From CAZOOK01 sp964581385 (lineage in GTDB: Bacteria; Pseudomonadota; Gammaproteobacteria; Nevskiales; Nevskiaceae), in the NCBI GenBank assembly GCA_964581385.1, contig CAZOOK010000007.1:62001-126000 (forward strand): a stretch of DNA of 64,000 nt, written 5' to 3'. Under the pieces are notes generated by a model. That model was not told where the DNA came from, searched no databases, and saw nothing but the letters and a program-made list of their open reading frames with translations. Below are positions 50,355-59,234 of the stretch, piece after piece (positions within the stretch are counted from its first letter, which is position 1; the number at the start of each line of letters is the position of its first letter). The translations under genes and the position numbers were made by a program.

Positions 50355-51452
50355 TCAAGCAACTACGTTCAACATTAGGTTCAACGCTTTGTGCGCTGAT
50401 TTCGCGATGGTTTCCGGCACACGAATCTGATTGACGACCTTCCCAGCAACGAGATTGTCGAGTATCCAGGCTAGATGCTGCGGATCGGTGCGAAACATCG
50501 TCGAGCACATGCACACCATGGGTGACATGAACTGCACGACGACCCCTTTCGGTTTCATTTCTTCGCGCAGGCGGTTGACCAGATTTAATTCAGTACCAAC
50601 CAGCCAGTGCGTTCCGGGTGCACTGGCACGCACGGTCTTCAGGATGTACTCAGTGGAACCGACGTAATCCGATGCCTCACAGACCTCGAATGCGTTCTCC
50701 GGATGGCTGATGACCTTGCCGGCCGGCACGTCCGCGCGGAATTTCACGATATGGTTTGGGTGAAACATCTGGTGCACGGAACAGAATCCGCGCCACAGGA
50801 TGATCTTGGCGTCGCGAATCTGTTCCGGCGTCAGGCCTCCGCGCGGCTTGGTGAAATCCCAAACCACCATCTGTTCCAGTGGGATTCCCATCCGGTAACC
50901 GGTATTGCGTCCCAAATGCTGATCCGGGAAGAACAGCACCTTGCCGCGCTGCCTGAACGACCACTCCAGCACGGCACGCGCGTTCGATGAAGTGCAAACG
51001 ATGCCGCCGTGATCGCCGCAGAACGCTTTCAAGTCAGCAGCGGAATTGATGTAGGTGACGGGCGTCACCTCTGCGTCCGGATCGAGCATTTCCGACAGCT
51101 CGTCCCAGCACTTGCGGACATTGGCCAGATTGGCCATATCGGCCATCGAACAACCCGCGGCAAGATCCGGGAGAATAACCGAGCGTGTACCTTTGGTAAC
51201 AATATCAGCCACTTCCGCCATGAAGTGCACACCGCAGAACACGATGTATTCGGCGTCGGTTGTGGCGGCCAGTTGCGAGAGCTTCAGTGAATCGCCCGAG
51301 AAGTCTGCGTGACGGAATACTTCGTCCCGCTGATAGTGATGTCCGAGAATCGCAAGCCTGGGGCCGAGCAGCTTTTTCGCCGCACGAATCCGCATGTCGC
51401 ACTGCTCGTCATCCAGCAGATTGAATTGATCTATTTTCAGAGCGGCGGCCAT
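50355..51452 (-). CDS. nadA: Quinolinate synthase A
   Basis: A 365-residue [4Fe-4S] enzyme that condenses iminoaspartate with dihydroxyacetone phosphate to make quinolinate for NAD. Motifs: I-L-G-H-H-Y-Q-R-D near residue 35, F-C-G-V-H-F-M-A-E near 92, Y-I-N-S-A-A near 133, F-P-D-Q-H-L-G near 175 and M-C-M-C-S-T-M near 320, giving the cluster cysteines. It lies 90 nt after glyA in the opposite sense of transcription order, so it has its own promoter upstream and its message may run into glyA. Confidence 0.96.
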   Translation of the reverse strand: MAAALKIDQFNLLDDEQCDMRIRAAKKLLGPRLAILGHHYQRDEVFRHADFSGDSLKLSQLAATTDAEYIVFCGVHFMAEVADIVTKGTRSVILPDLAAGCSMADMANLANVRKCWDELSEMLDPDAEVTPVTYINSAADLKAFCGDHGGIVCTSSNARAVLEWSFRQRGKVLFFPDQHLGRNTGYRMGIPLEQMVVWDFTKPRGGLTPEQIRDAKIILWRGFCSVHQMFHPNHIVKFRADVPAGKVISHPENAFEVCEASDYVGSTEYILKTVRASAPGTHWLVGTELNLVNRLREEMKPKGVVVQFMSPMVCMCSTMFRTDPQHLAWILDNLVAGKVVNQIRVPETIAKSAHKALNLMLNVVA

Positions 51453-51494
51453 TGCGCACCCCCTCTGGAATGAGTGTCACCACCAAGGCTTGTA

Positions 51495-51500
51495 ATTATA
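51495..51500 (-). promoter_or_regulatory. Candidate -10 box of nadA
   Basis: A perfect TATAAT on the minus strand lies 43 nt before the nadA start codon. No good -35 match is found 16-18 nt upstream, so the promoter is weak or activator dependent. Confidence 0.35.
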
Positions 51501-51689
51501 ACGTTCATGTGCCCCCAGCGCTTGCGCCATCGCACGCCGCCTTAGAATCCGTCCAAAAACTCACTGCGCTCGACAATTTGCGTTTCTGCGGTACTCGAAA
51601 TCCTCATTTACCACTCGTAAACTCCGGTTTCTGGCTCGGGCGGAACTCAAACTGCCTTCGCTCGCGAGAGTTTTTGAACCGGTTCTTAG

Positions 51690-53135
51690 TTATTGCAAGG
51701 TCAGAATTGCGCTCGCATCCGGCTGCACGACGGCAGCAGCCGCGTGAGCATTAATTGTCGCCACCCCATTTGGACCGGAGGAAAGAGCTTGTCCGGCGGT
51801 ACCGAGGGAATTGCTGATTGTTAGCAGGGATGGAGCAGTTACGCTCCAAGCAGTCTGCCGCGTGACATATTGATATTCCGTGTTGCTGGCGCCATCGCGA
51901 ATGAACGCACCGAGCGCAGAGAACTGAACCGGAATATTGGAGCCGGCAGGTATCGCTTGTATGGGCGAGGAAACGGTGATCGATTGAAGCGTCGCGCCGA
52001 TCGCACTAACCGTGTAAGGGGCTGACGTCAAAGGATTGATTTCGTTATAGCCGGGAAAGGCAGGGCCGAGCGCGGTCAAAGTCGTGGTTCCGCTGGCCGT
52101 TGCCGTACCCAGATTGAGTACTCCGGATGCCCCATTGAACACGATTGCCGCCGGGTTGGAATTCGTAATCGATACGAATCGGCTCACATCGGGCCGCAAA
52201 CTCTGCTGACCGATATCGGCGCGAACGCGGAACAACTCTGAATTACCGACAAACAAGTCAGGACCGGTATAGGCGGGGTTGTAATTGTTGTATGGGATGC
52301 TGGAATCGAACTCCGGCTCGATGCTCAACCCGACCGGGTTGGCAACGTTAACCTTCAAAGCCACTGTTGAGTCGCAGCTGAGGAATGAGGCCCGCAGGGT
52401 TTGCACGGCACCCGGGCCAACCGCGTAAACGACACCAGGCGCGCTGACTGTATTCAGTGTGACAACGCCGGGATCGCCACCGTTGTCGAAAGCCCACTTG
52501 GACACACTGCCCGTCAGATCCTTGGGCACGCCGTCGAGGTCCGCAAAAACCCGCAGAGGCTCGTTGGTGGCGGATGCCAGCCACAGTGTCGCATTGGTGT
52601 TGTCGTAGTTTTGCAGGCGCGGATCGTCCAGCGGCAAGTAGCTGCTGTCGAACGCGGCGTAGAAACGCAGATTCTGCGGCGGCGCTCCGACGATGACGTG
52701 GAAACTGGCCGTCAGCCCCTGATAGTTGGCGACGACATCGGCGACACCGCTGGCGCCGGGAATCATGATGCCTGGAGCAAATGCGATTCCGCCTCCGCCG
52801 GTGATTTGAATATCGTTGTTGCTAACCGCCGCAATGCCGGACGACGAACTGCTCCATTGCACCCGCGTCGTATAGTCCGCCACTGTCCCGTTCGTGAATA
52901 TCAGTCGTGCACGCAGCTGTTCAATCTGGCAGGGATAAATGGTCGCGCCCTGAGTCTGCGTCAAGTCAGTTGAAGTCGATATGAGCAGATAGGACGGCAT
53001 GACACCGTCGCCGGCAAGGTTCGATCCGCAACTGCAAAGCAGCAGACACGCAATCGCGGCGAACCCGCAACGCGCCTCTCCCGCCAACCGGCGGAGAAAA
53101 TCCATCATCGTTGAACCCCGTTGCTGATCGTTCAT
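51690..53135 (-). CDS. Predicted lipoprotein with Ig-like (BIG2-type) domains
   Basis: A 481-residue exported protein. Residues 1-36 carry a signal peptide ending in L-L-L-C-S-C, a lipobox. The rest looks like bacterial Ig-like modules: R-A-R-L-I-F-T-N-G-T-V-A-D-Y-T-T-R-V-Q-W-S-S-S-S, with later S-I-T-V-S-S-P and T-A-P-S-L-L-T-I-S. Such proteins are usually surface or periplasmic. The ATG at 53135 overlaps the aspS stop as ATGA, so it seems translationally coupled to a housekeeping gene, which is odd. An internal ATG pair at residues 10-11 is an alternative start. Function unknown. Confidence 0.7.
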   Translation of the reverse strand: MNDQQRGSTMMDFLRRLAGEARCGFAAIACLLLCSCGSNLAGDGVMPSYLLISTSTDLTQTQGATIYPCQIEQLRARLIFTNGTVADYTTRVQWSSSSSGIAAVSNNDIQITGGGGIAFAPGIMIPGASGVADVVANYQGLTASFHVIVGAPPQNLRFYAAFDSSYLPLDDPRLQNYDNTNATLWLASATNEPLRVFADLDGVPKDLTGSVSKWAFDNGGDPGVVTLNTVSAPGVVYAVGPGAVQTLRASFLSCDSTVALKVNVANPVGLSIEPEFDSSIPYNNYNPAYTGPDLFVGNSELFRVRADIGQQSLRPDVSRFVSITNSNPAAIVFNGASGVLNLGTATASGTTTLTALGPAFPGYNEINPLTSAPYTVSAIGATLQSITVSSPIQAIPAGSNIPVQFSALGAFIRDGASNTEYQYVTRQTAWSVTAPSLLTISNSLGTAGQALSSGPNGVATINAHAAAAVVQPDASAILTLQ

Positions 53136-54913
53136 CCCGCCGCGGCGGGTGTGGCAAGCCTGATACCCAGTTCGCGCAGCTGGCGTATATCCACTGTGCC
53201 GGGTGCGTCGGTGAGCGGATCATGCGCTGTTTGCGTCTTCGGAAAAGCGATGACTTCGCGGATCGATTGCGCGCCGGCCATTAACATGGTCAGACGGTCC
53301 AGACCGAGTGCGATGCCACCATGCGGCGGTGCGCCATAGCTGAGTGCTTCGAGCAGGAAGCCGAACTTCTCCTGAGCCTCCTCTGCGGCGATCCCGAGCA
53401 AACGGAACACCGCGCTTTGCAGCTCCGACCGGTGGATGCGAATCGAACCGCCGCCGATTTCGATGCCGTTGAGGACCAAGTCATAGCCCTGTGACAATGC
53501 GTTGCCCGGATCGGTTTCAAGGGCCACCGGGTCCGGATTTACCGGGGCCGTGAACGGATGGTGCAGTGCCGCCCAGCGCTTGCCGTCCTCGTCCCACTCG
53601 AACATGGGCCAGTCGATAACCCACAGCGCGCGCCAGCCGGACGCGGTGAAGCCGAGGTCATGGCCGAGTTTGATGCGCAGTGCGCCGAGCGCGTCGCAGA
53701 CAATCTTGTACTTGTCGGCACCGAAGAAAATCAGGTCGCCGTCCTGCGCACCGGTGCGATCGAGAATGCCGGTGAGCGAACGATCGTGCAGGTTTTTGAC
53801 GATCGGCGATTGCAGACCGTCGCGGCCCTTGCTGCGCTGGTTGACGACAATGTAGGCAAGGCCTTTCGCACCATATTGCTTGACGAATTCAGTGCAGGCA
53901 TCGATTTGGCCACGCGACAACTTCTCGCGTCCACCCGGAATGCGCATCGCGGTGACGCGGCTCTTGGGATCGTTCGCGGGACCGGAAAAAACCTTAAAAT
54001 CGACATCGGCCACGAGGTCCTTGATTTCGACCAGCTCCAGCGTATTGCGCAAATCCGGCTTGTCCGAACCATAGCGCTCCATCGCTTCCGCATAAGGCAT
54101 GCGCGGCAGCTTGTCGCCGAGATCGACTTTGAGCACATCGAGAAACAGCTGACGTACCATCGGCTCGATAAGGCCGGTCACGCCTTCGAGATCTAGGAAT
54201 GAGGTTTCGACGTCGAGCTGCGTGAATTCCGGTTGGCGGTCGGCGCGCAGGTCCTCATCGCGGAAGCAGCGCGCAATCTGGTAGTAACGATCGAACCCAC
54301 CGACCATCAGCAATTGCTTGAATAGCTGCGGCGACTGCGGCAAAGCGAAGAAATGACCGCGATGTGTGCGGCTAGGGACCAGATAGTCGCGGGCACCTTC
54401 CGGTGTCGCACGCGTCAGAATCGGCGTTTCGACTTCGATAAAGCCGGTCGCGTCCATATGGTTGCGGATACGGCGGATCACATCATGCCGCAGGCGCAGA
54501 TTTTTCTGCATTTGCGGGCGACGCAGATCGATGTAGCGGAACTTGAGGCGCGTTTCCTCGCCGACGCTGTCGTCATCGAGCTGGAACGGTGGCGTTTCGG
54601 CGCGGTTCAACACTTCCAGTTCCTGCGCCAGCAATTCGATGCGGCCGGTGGTCAGGTTCAGGTTTTCGGTGCCTGCCGGTCGCGCACGAACGCGACCGCT
54701 GATCGACACCACATATTCGCTGCGCACCCGCTCCGCCTGCGCGAATACTTCACGCGCGTCCGGGTCGCAAACCACCTGCAGCAGACCTTCGCGATCACGC
54801 AGGTCGATGAAGATGACGCCGCCATGATCGCGGCGCCGGTGCACCCAGCCGCTGACACGGACGGTTTGTCCAGTCAGGGCTTCCGTAACCTGACCACAAT
54901 AGTGGGTTCGCAT
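53132..54913 (-). CDS. aspS: Aspartyl-tRNA synthetase, probably non-discriminating (Asp/Asn)
   Basis: A 593-residue class II synthetase. The anticodon-binding OB domain has W-V-H-R-R-R-D-H-G-G-V-I-F-I-D-L-R-D-R; class II motifs follow (F-I-E-V-E-T-P-I-L, R-C-F-R-D-E-D-L-R-A-D-R, G-L-D-R-L near 535). The His and Gly in R-R-R-D-H-G-G are those of non-discriminating enzymes such as that of Pseudomonas, where discriminating ones have Leu and Ser. It would charge tRNA-Asn with Asp for GatCAB. The ATG at 54913 fits family starts; a TTG four codons earlier is the open-frame limit. Confidence 0.95.
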   Translation of the reverse strand: MRTHYCGQVTEALTGQTVRVSGWVHRRRDHGGVIFIDLRDREGLLQVVCDPDAREVFAQAERVRSEYVVSISGRVRARPAGTENLNLTTGRIELLAQELEVLNRAETPPFQLDDDSVGEETRLKFRYIDLRRPQMQKNLRLRHDVIRRIRNHMDATGFIEVETPILTRATPEGARDYLVPSRTHRGHFFALPQSPQLFKQLLMVGGFDRYYQIARCFRDEDLRADRQPEFTQLDVETSFLDLEGVTGLIEPMVRQLFLDVLKVDLGDKLPRMPYAEAMERYGSDKPDLRNTLELVEIKDLVADVDFKVFSGPANDPKSRVTAMRIPGGREKLSRGQIDACTEFVKQYGAKGLAYIVVNQRSKGRDGLQSPIVKNLHDRSLTGILDRTGAQDGDLIFFGADKYKIVCDALGALRIKLGHDLGFTASGWRALWVIDWPMFEWDEDGKRWAALHHPFTAPVNPDPVALETDPGNALSQGYDLVLNGIEIGGGSIRIHRSELQSAVFRLLGIAAEEAQEKFGFLLEALSYGAPPHGGIALGLDRLTMLMAGAQSIREVIAFPKTQTAHDPLTDAPGTVDIRQLRELGIRLATPAAAG

Positions 54914-54978
54914 TGATCTTCGCAATGAGGACAGAAATTGGAAGCGCGGATTGTAAGCCGCCGCGCGCTCCGGGTGTT

Positions 54979-55017
54979 ATCCGCGCGCGAACCATCGGAA
55001 CGAACAGCCGCGCGGAT
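54979..55017. terminator. GC-rich stem-loop upstream of aspS
   Basis: ATCCGCGCG (54979-54987) and CGCGCGGAT (55009-55017) form a perfect 9-bp stem with a 21-nt loop between the DUF502 gene and aspS. There is no T-tract. It could reduce read-through from DUF502 or shape the aspS leader. Confidence 0.35.
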
Positions 55018-55027
55018 GAGGGATCCC

Positions 55028-55654
55028 TTAGGCTTGGGGAGATGGAAATCCCGGGGCAGCAGCGGACGGTGGTGGAGGCGCTTGTCCCGGCCCCACCATG
55101 CCTAGCGAGATGATGTAGCGCATACCTTCTTCGACGGTCATGTCGAGTGCGATCACGTCGCCCCTCGGCACCAGCATGATGAAGCCGGCGGTAGGATTAG
55201 GCGTGGTCGGCACGAACACCGTCACCAAATCCTGCCCGGTTCGGCGCTGAACTTCATTGATTGGAAAGCCGGTCTGGAAGCCGACGGTCCAAGAACCTTT
55301 ACGCGGCCACTCGATCAGAACGACCTTGCGGAATGCACTGCTGTTCTCGGAAAACAGGTTTTCCGTGAGCTTCTTCATCCCGCCGTACAACGAACGCACC
55401 AACGGCACGCGCAACAACAGCGCTTCCAACCAACCCAGGAACCGGTTGCCAAGATAATTGGCGGCCAGAGCACCCGTGCCCACCACTAAACCAATGCTCA
55501 GAAGTACCCCGAGCCCGGGTATCGCGGGCCGCAGGGCTTCTGGAATCAGCAGCAGGCTGGAATCCAGCAAATTGAACAGAAAGCGAACAACCAGCAGTGT
55601 TACGCCGAGCGGAATCCATACTAGGAGCCCGGCGAAAATCCACTTGCGAATCAA
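55028..55654 (-). CDS. DUF502 family membrane protein
   Basis: A 208-residue membrane protein of the DUF502 family. Two membrane segments lie at about residues 6-27 (F-A-G-L-L-V-W-I-P-L-G-V-T-L-L) and 48-70. The conserved loop Y-G-G-M-K-K-L-T-E and later F-V-P-T-T-P-N-P-T-A-G-F-I-M-L-V-P follow. The TTG start at 55654 overlaps the FmdB stop as TTGA and begins just before the first segment; an upstream GTG at 55714 would add 20 residues from the FmdB frame. The biochemical role of the family is unknown. It sits in the common FmdB-DUF502-aspS order. Confidence 0.85.
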   Translation of the reverse strand: MIRKWIFAGLLVWIPLGVTLLVVRFLFNLLDSSLLLIPEALRPAIPGLGVLLSIGLVVGTGALAANYLGNRFLGWLEALLLRVPLVRSLYGGMKKLTENLFSENSSAFRKVVLIEWPRKGSWTVGFQTGFPINEVQRRTGQDLVTVFVPTTPNPTAGFIMLVPRGDVIALDMTVEEGMRYIISLGMVGPGQAPPPPSAAAPGFPSPQA

Positions 55655-55977
55655 CTCGCGGCTGGACTCGGTGTGCTTGTCTTCGGCGCGCAACCGCAGG
55701 CTCCCGCTGCACACGAATGAGATTTCGCCGTTTCGGCGTCTGGCTTGGGTTCACTTTTGGTGCCGTCGGATTCGGCAGCCAGATTGCGCTTGCTATCGGA
55801 TTTGAAGTCGGTTTCGTACCAGCCGCCGCCTTTCAGCCTGAATCCGGCCGCCGAAACTTGCTTGACGAGGCCGGATGCATGGCAATGGGGACATTCCGTT
55901 GCGGGCGGTTCGGACATCCGCTGCAACAGCTCGGACTCCCGGCCGCATTTTTCGCAAAGGTATTCATAAAACGGCAT
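55651..55977 (-). CDS. FmdB-type zinc-ribbon protein
   Basis: A 108-residue protein beginning M-P-F-Y-E-Y-L-C-E-K-C-G, with C-P-H-C at about residue 29: a zinc ribbon of the FmdB/PSP family. V-S-A-A-G-F-R-L-K-G-G-G-W-Y-E-T-D-F is also conserved in it. The last 45 residues are charged, then Cys-rich (C-A-A-G-A-C-G-C), possibly a second metal site. Members are small putative regulatory proteins without a settled role. It overlaps the DUF502 gene by 4 nt. Confidence 0.9.
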   Translation of the reverse strand: MPFYEYLCEKCGRESELLQRMSEPPATECPHCHASGLVKQVSAAGFRLKGGGWYETDFKSDSKRNLAAESDGTKSEPKPDAETAKSHSCAAGACGCAPKTSTPSPAAS

Positions 55978-56112
55978 AGCTCAAAACTCCCATCCCACTC
56001 TTCGCCGATATAAGGGCGAAGCGGGTGATTTCAATGGCTGCGCGCCGCAACGCGGCGCAATACACGGCCAGTACGGTGAGATTATGCCAAAGCCGGCCCG
56101 GGAAATGCGCAA

Positions 56113-57234
56113 TCAGGCCGCGACCCGTGTCGAAATCCTCGATTCGTGTTGCGTATCGCGGCCCTTGAGTCCGAGTTGCTCGCGGATCTCCGCTGCATCA
56201 ATGACACGCGGGCGCCGGTTGAGCTGGCGGGCGCGGCGGCCACGGCCGGCCTTCGCGATATGGTTAATGTGCTCCGCGATCTGTTCCATGTATGGATTGC
56301 CGCCGCCGAAGTACGCATCCATATAGCGGTATACACCCTGGAAATAGCCGTCCATCCGCTCCGCCCATAGCTTACGGGTGAACTCCGGCGTTCCATGCAG
56401 AAGTGCTTCGGGACTCGTATATAAGGGCTTTGGCCGGCCATTTCTCAGTGCGCCCGCCAGACCGCAGATTTCGAATTCGCGATATAGATAGTCGCGGCAT
56501 TTTTCGAGATAGCAGCGATCCGACGTCTGCGCCAGGATATCCGCCGTTCCAATCATAAAGCCGAGAATTCTGTCCTTGGGATCGCTGACCTGAATCCGGT
56601 CCAGCGCCACCTCAAAACCGGTGAAGTGCACCAGCTGGCGCGTCAGGCCGGTCTCGGCGGAGAAACCGACCATCGGCAGGAACGAAGCAAGAAATTCGCC
56701 GCTACGGTGCACGTGAGTAAGCGTGTATTCGGCGCCGTTGCGCGCTTTGTCGTCGGTACGACGGATATAACCGGCATCGTGAAACAGGGCGATGATGACG
56801 CCGAGAATACCGCGCCGGGCGCCGAGCCGCTCGGACTCGACAACGCTGGATTCGTAACCATGCAGCAAACGCGTCGTGGCGAGCGTGCAATCGAGACTGT
56901 GCTGCGCGTCGTGGTACCAGGTATCGCAACCGACATACCCGGGCAGCGTACCGGAATAAAGTCGCGCGAACATATCGAAAGCCATGTCTACCGGACGCAA
57001 ATCCACATTCGGATAGATTCGCTCTAACAGAGAGGCACACGCCTGCCGCACGTCGACAACGTGCGATATCCGCACCCTATCGGTGACGTCAAAATGATTG
57101 CGGCGGCGTTTCTTCATTTCTTCATCGCAAATCATCCGGCACAAACCGGCGGGAATAACTCGGCGAATATGCCAATGGTAATCCTCGGCGAGCGCTAAAT
57201 ATATCGGTCCCGGTTGCGGAAACTCCATTCGCAA
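56113..57234 (-). CDS. HD-domain (metal-dependent phosphohydrolase-like) protein
   Basis: A 373-residue protein with HD-type features: H108-D109 with H112 and D115 (Y-H-D-A-Q-H-S-L-D), F-H-D-A-G-Y at 151-156, and H174/H176 (T-H-V-H-R-S-G). These are metal ligands arranged as in HD phosphohydrolases, so hydrolysis of a phosphate ester such as a cyclic nucleotide is plausible; it is not an HD-GYP protein. The first 50 residues look like an extra small domain, and the last 40 are basic. A second ATG two codons in is an equal start. It lies between fmdB and tsaE; I do not recognise a named family. Confidence 0.72.
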   Translation of the reverse strand: MRMEFPQPGPIYLALAEDYHWHIRRVIPAGLCRMICDEEMKKRRRNHFDVTDRVRISHVVDVRQACASLLERIYPNVDLRPVDMAFDMFARLYSGTLPGYVGCDTWYHDAQHSLDCTLATTRLLHGYESSVVESERLGARRGILGVIIALFHDAGYIRRTDDKARNGAEYTLTHVHRSGEFLASFLPMVGFSAETGLTRQLVHFTGFEVALDRIQVSDPKDRILGFMIGTADILAQTSDRCYLEKCRDYLYREFEICGLAGALRNGRPKPLYTSPEALLHGTPEFTRKLWAERMDGYFQGVYRYMDAYFGGGNPYMEQIAEHINHIAKAGRGRRARQLNRRPRVIDAAEIREQLGLKGRDTQHESRISTRVAA

Positions 57235-57246
57235 TTGCGAACAGGG

Positions 57247-57729
57247 TCACAATGGCTCGCGATTGCCCTTGTTTCGACGTAAATTCTGCTGCAACCACGC
57301 CATATCGCGCCGACCATCGATCAGCGCCAGACGACCGCTGGGCGCCGTTTGCAATTCAATATCGATATCCGCCACTGGCAGCACGCCCGCTCCGCGCTCG
57401 GGCCATTCGACCCACCACCAGGTTTGCGACGGCGGATACTCTTCGAGTCCCAGCGCGTATAACTCCGCAGGTTCACGCAGACGGTACAGGTCGGCATGGC
57501 AAAACGTTATGCCTCCAATTTCGTAGGGCTCGACCAGCGTATAAGTGGGACTGCGGACGGTCCCGCGCGCACCAAGACTTCGTAGCAGGCCCCGCACCAA
57601 AGTAGTCTTGCCGGCGCCGAGATCACCTCGTAGATAGACCATGCCGGCCGGCACGGTGCGCACTAGATCGGCGAACCGGGCACCCAGCTGCTCGGTTGCC
57701 GCTTCGTCGGCGAGCGGCAGGGTAATCAC
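57247..57729 (-). CDS. tsaE: tRNA threonylcarbamoyladenosine biosynthesis ATPase TsaE
   Basis: A 160-residue P-loop protein: L-R-G-D-L-G-A-G-K-T-T-L near residues 34-45, S-P-T-Y-T-L-V-E-P-Y near 60, H-A-D-L-Y-R-L near 78 and W-V-E-W-P-E-R near 108. It helps the TsaBD complex make t6A at position 37 of ANN-decoding tRNAs. It overlaps the nnr gene by 4 nt, a common pairing. Confidence 0.95.
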   Translation of the reverse strand: MITLPLADEAATEQLGARFADLVRTVPAGMVYLRGDLGAGKTTLVRGLLRSLGARGTVRSPTYTLVEPYEIGGITFCHADLYRLREPAELYALGLEEYPPSQTWWWVEWPERGAGVLPVADIDIELQTAPSGRLALIDGRRDMAWLQQNLRRNKGNREPL

Positions 57730-59222
57730 GATGCGCCGAAGGATGGATTTATGATTGGGCGCAATTCGGCGAGCAGATCGGACGGCAGCAGACCGCGCTC
57801 ACCGCCGACAGCGGACCGATCACCCGCCAGCGCATGCGCCAGCACGCCGATACGTGCAGCCAATTCCGCTGCCAGACCCTGGGCGCGCAGGCCGGCGATA
57901 ACGCCAGTCAGAACGTCGCCCATGCCGCCGACGCCCATGCCTGGATTGCCATAGCTGCACAGCCATGGAATATCGCCGGCGACCAGCGAACCAGCGCCTT
58001 TCAGCACCGCGACACCGCCATAGCGACTGCGCAAGGCGCAAACCGCAGTAATACGGTCGTTTTGCACATCGCGTATTTCTACGTCGAGCAGCCGCGCGCC
58101 CTCACCCGGATGAGGCGTCAAAATCCACGACTCGTTGCGAAACGGTGCCTCCGCGAGAAGATTCAGCGCATCGGCATCGACGACCAGCGCGTCGCGCTCC
58201 CGCACCGCTGCCCACAGCGCGCGTCCCCATTCGTGCTGTCCGAGTCCGGGGCCGATCGCAACCACCGTGGCACGGATCAGCAGCGGCGCCAGATCATCAG
58301 CGCTTTCCACACCACGAAATGTGATTTCAGGCTGTGCCGACGCGAGTGCCGCTGCATGCTCTCTGCGCGTAGCGACCACGACCAAGCCCGCGCCGGCGCG
58401 CAACGCAGCACGGGCGGCGAGCAACGCAGCGCCGGCCATGCCGAAATCGCCGCCAATGATCAGGACGTGACCGTTACTGTTCTTGGGCGCGATACGCGGG
58501 CGCGGTGGTAGCGCTTTGCTCAAATCCGAGCGGTCCATGAGACGCGCATGCGGCGACAGATCGGCGAACCGCTGCAGCGGCGCTTCGAGCGACGCAAACA
58601 CGATCGCACCGGTGTGATCGGGACCTTCACCTGTATATAGACCGAGTTTATTGCCTATGAAAGTGACCGTGAGATCGGCAACCACCGCCGTCTCGAAAAC
58701 CGCACCGGTATCGGCGGCCAGACCGGACGGCACATCGATCGCCAATACACCTGCGCCCGCCGCTCGCGCCGCCGCCACAGTGCCGATGGCATTGCAGACG
58801 GAGGCGGGTGGCGCGCGCGAAAGTCCCGTCCCGAAAATGGCATCGACAATGACGTCGAACCGATCCAGGGGCACGCCGTTGGGCGGCCATTCCACGATAG
58901 TTCCGCCATCCCTGATCCATGCGTCATGGGCGCTGCGCGCATCGCCGTCACGCGCCGGCGCACCGAACTGCCACAGCGTCACCTCGAACTGCGCCGCGCG
59001 GGCCAGACGCGCGATCTCATAACCGTCGCCACCGTTGTTGCCTGAACCGCAAAGAATCGCGATCACCCGCGCCTGCGGCCAGCGCTCGCGCAGCGCGTGG
59101 AACGCGGCCATGGCGGCGCGCTGCATCAAGGTGTATCCGGGAATACCCGCATCCTCGATCGTGCGGCGGTCCATCTCGCGCACCTGCGCGGCCACATACA
59201 ATTGGCGTCCTGGATCGCTCAT
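57726..59222 (-). CDS. nnr: Bifunctional NAD(P)HX epimerase/dehydratase
   Basis: A 498-residue fusion. The N-terminal YjeF_N epimerase domain (about 1-215) has R-A-A-M-A-A-F-H-A-L and L-C-G-S-G-N-N-G-G-D-G-Y. The C-terminal dehydratase domain (about 230-490) has N-G-H-V-L-I-I-G-G-D-F-G-M-A-G-A, T-P-H-P-G-E-G-A-R-L and G-G-M-G-D-V-L-T-G-V-I-A-G-L of ribokinase-like ADP-dependent dehydratases. Together they repair hydrated NADH and NADPH. It is divergent from queG with only 12 nt between start codons, so promoters must overlap the coding starts. Confidence 0.94.
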   Translation of the reverse strand: MSDPGRQLYVAAQVREMDRRTIEDAGIPGYTLMQRAAMAAFHALRERWPQARVIAILCGSGNNGGDGYEIARLARAAQFEVTLWQFGAPARDGDARSAHDAWIRDGGTIVEWPPNGVPLDRFDVIVDAIFGTGLSRAPPASVCNAIGTVAAARAAGAGVLAIDVPSGLAADTGAVFETAVVADLTVTFIGNKLGLYTGEGPDHTGAIVFASLEAPLQRFADLSPHARLMDRSDLSKALPPRPRIAPKNSNGHVLIIGGDFGMAGAALLAARAALRAGAGLVVVATRREHAAALASAQPEITFRGVESADDLAPLLIRATVVAIGPGLGQHEWGRALWAAVRERDALVVDADALNLLAEAPFRNESWILTPHPGEGARLLDVEIRDVQNDRITAVCALRSRYGGVAVLKGAGSLVAGDIPWLCSYGNPGMGVGGMGDVLTGVIAGLRAQGLAAELAARIGVLAHALAGDRSAVGGERGLLPSDLLAELRPIINPSFGAS

Positions 59223-59234
59223 ATATTAAGTATA

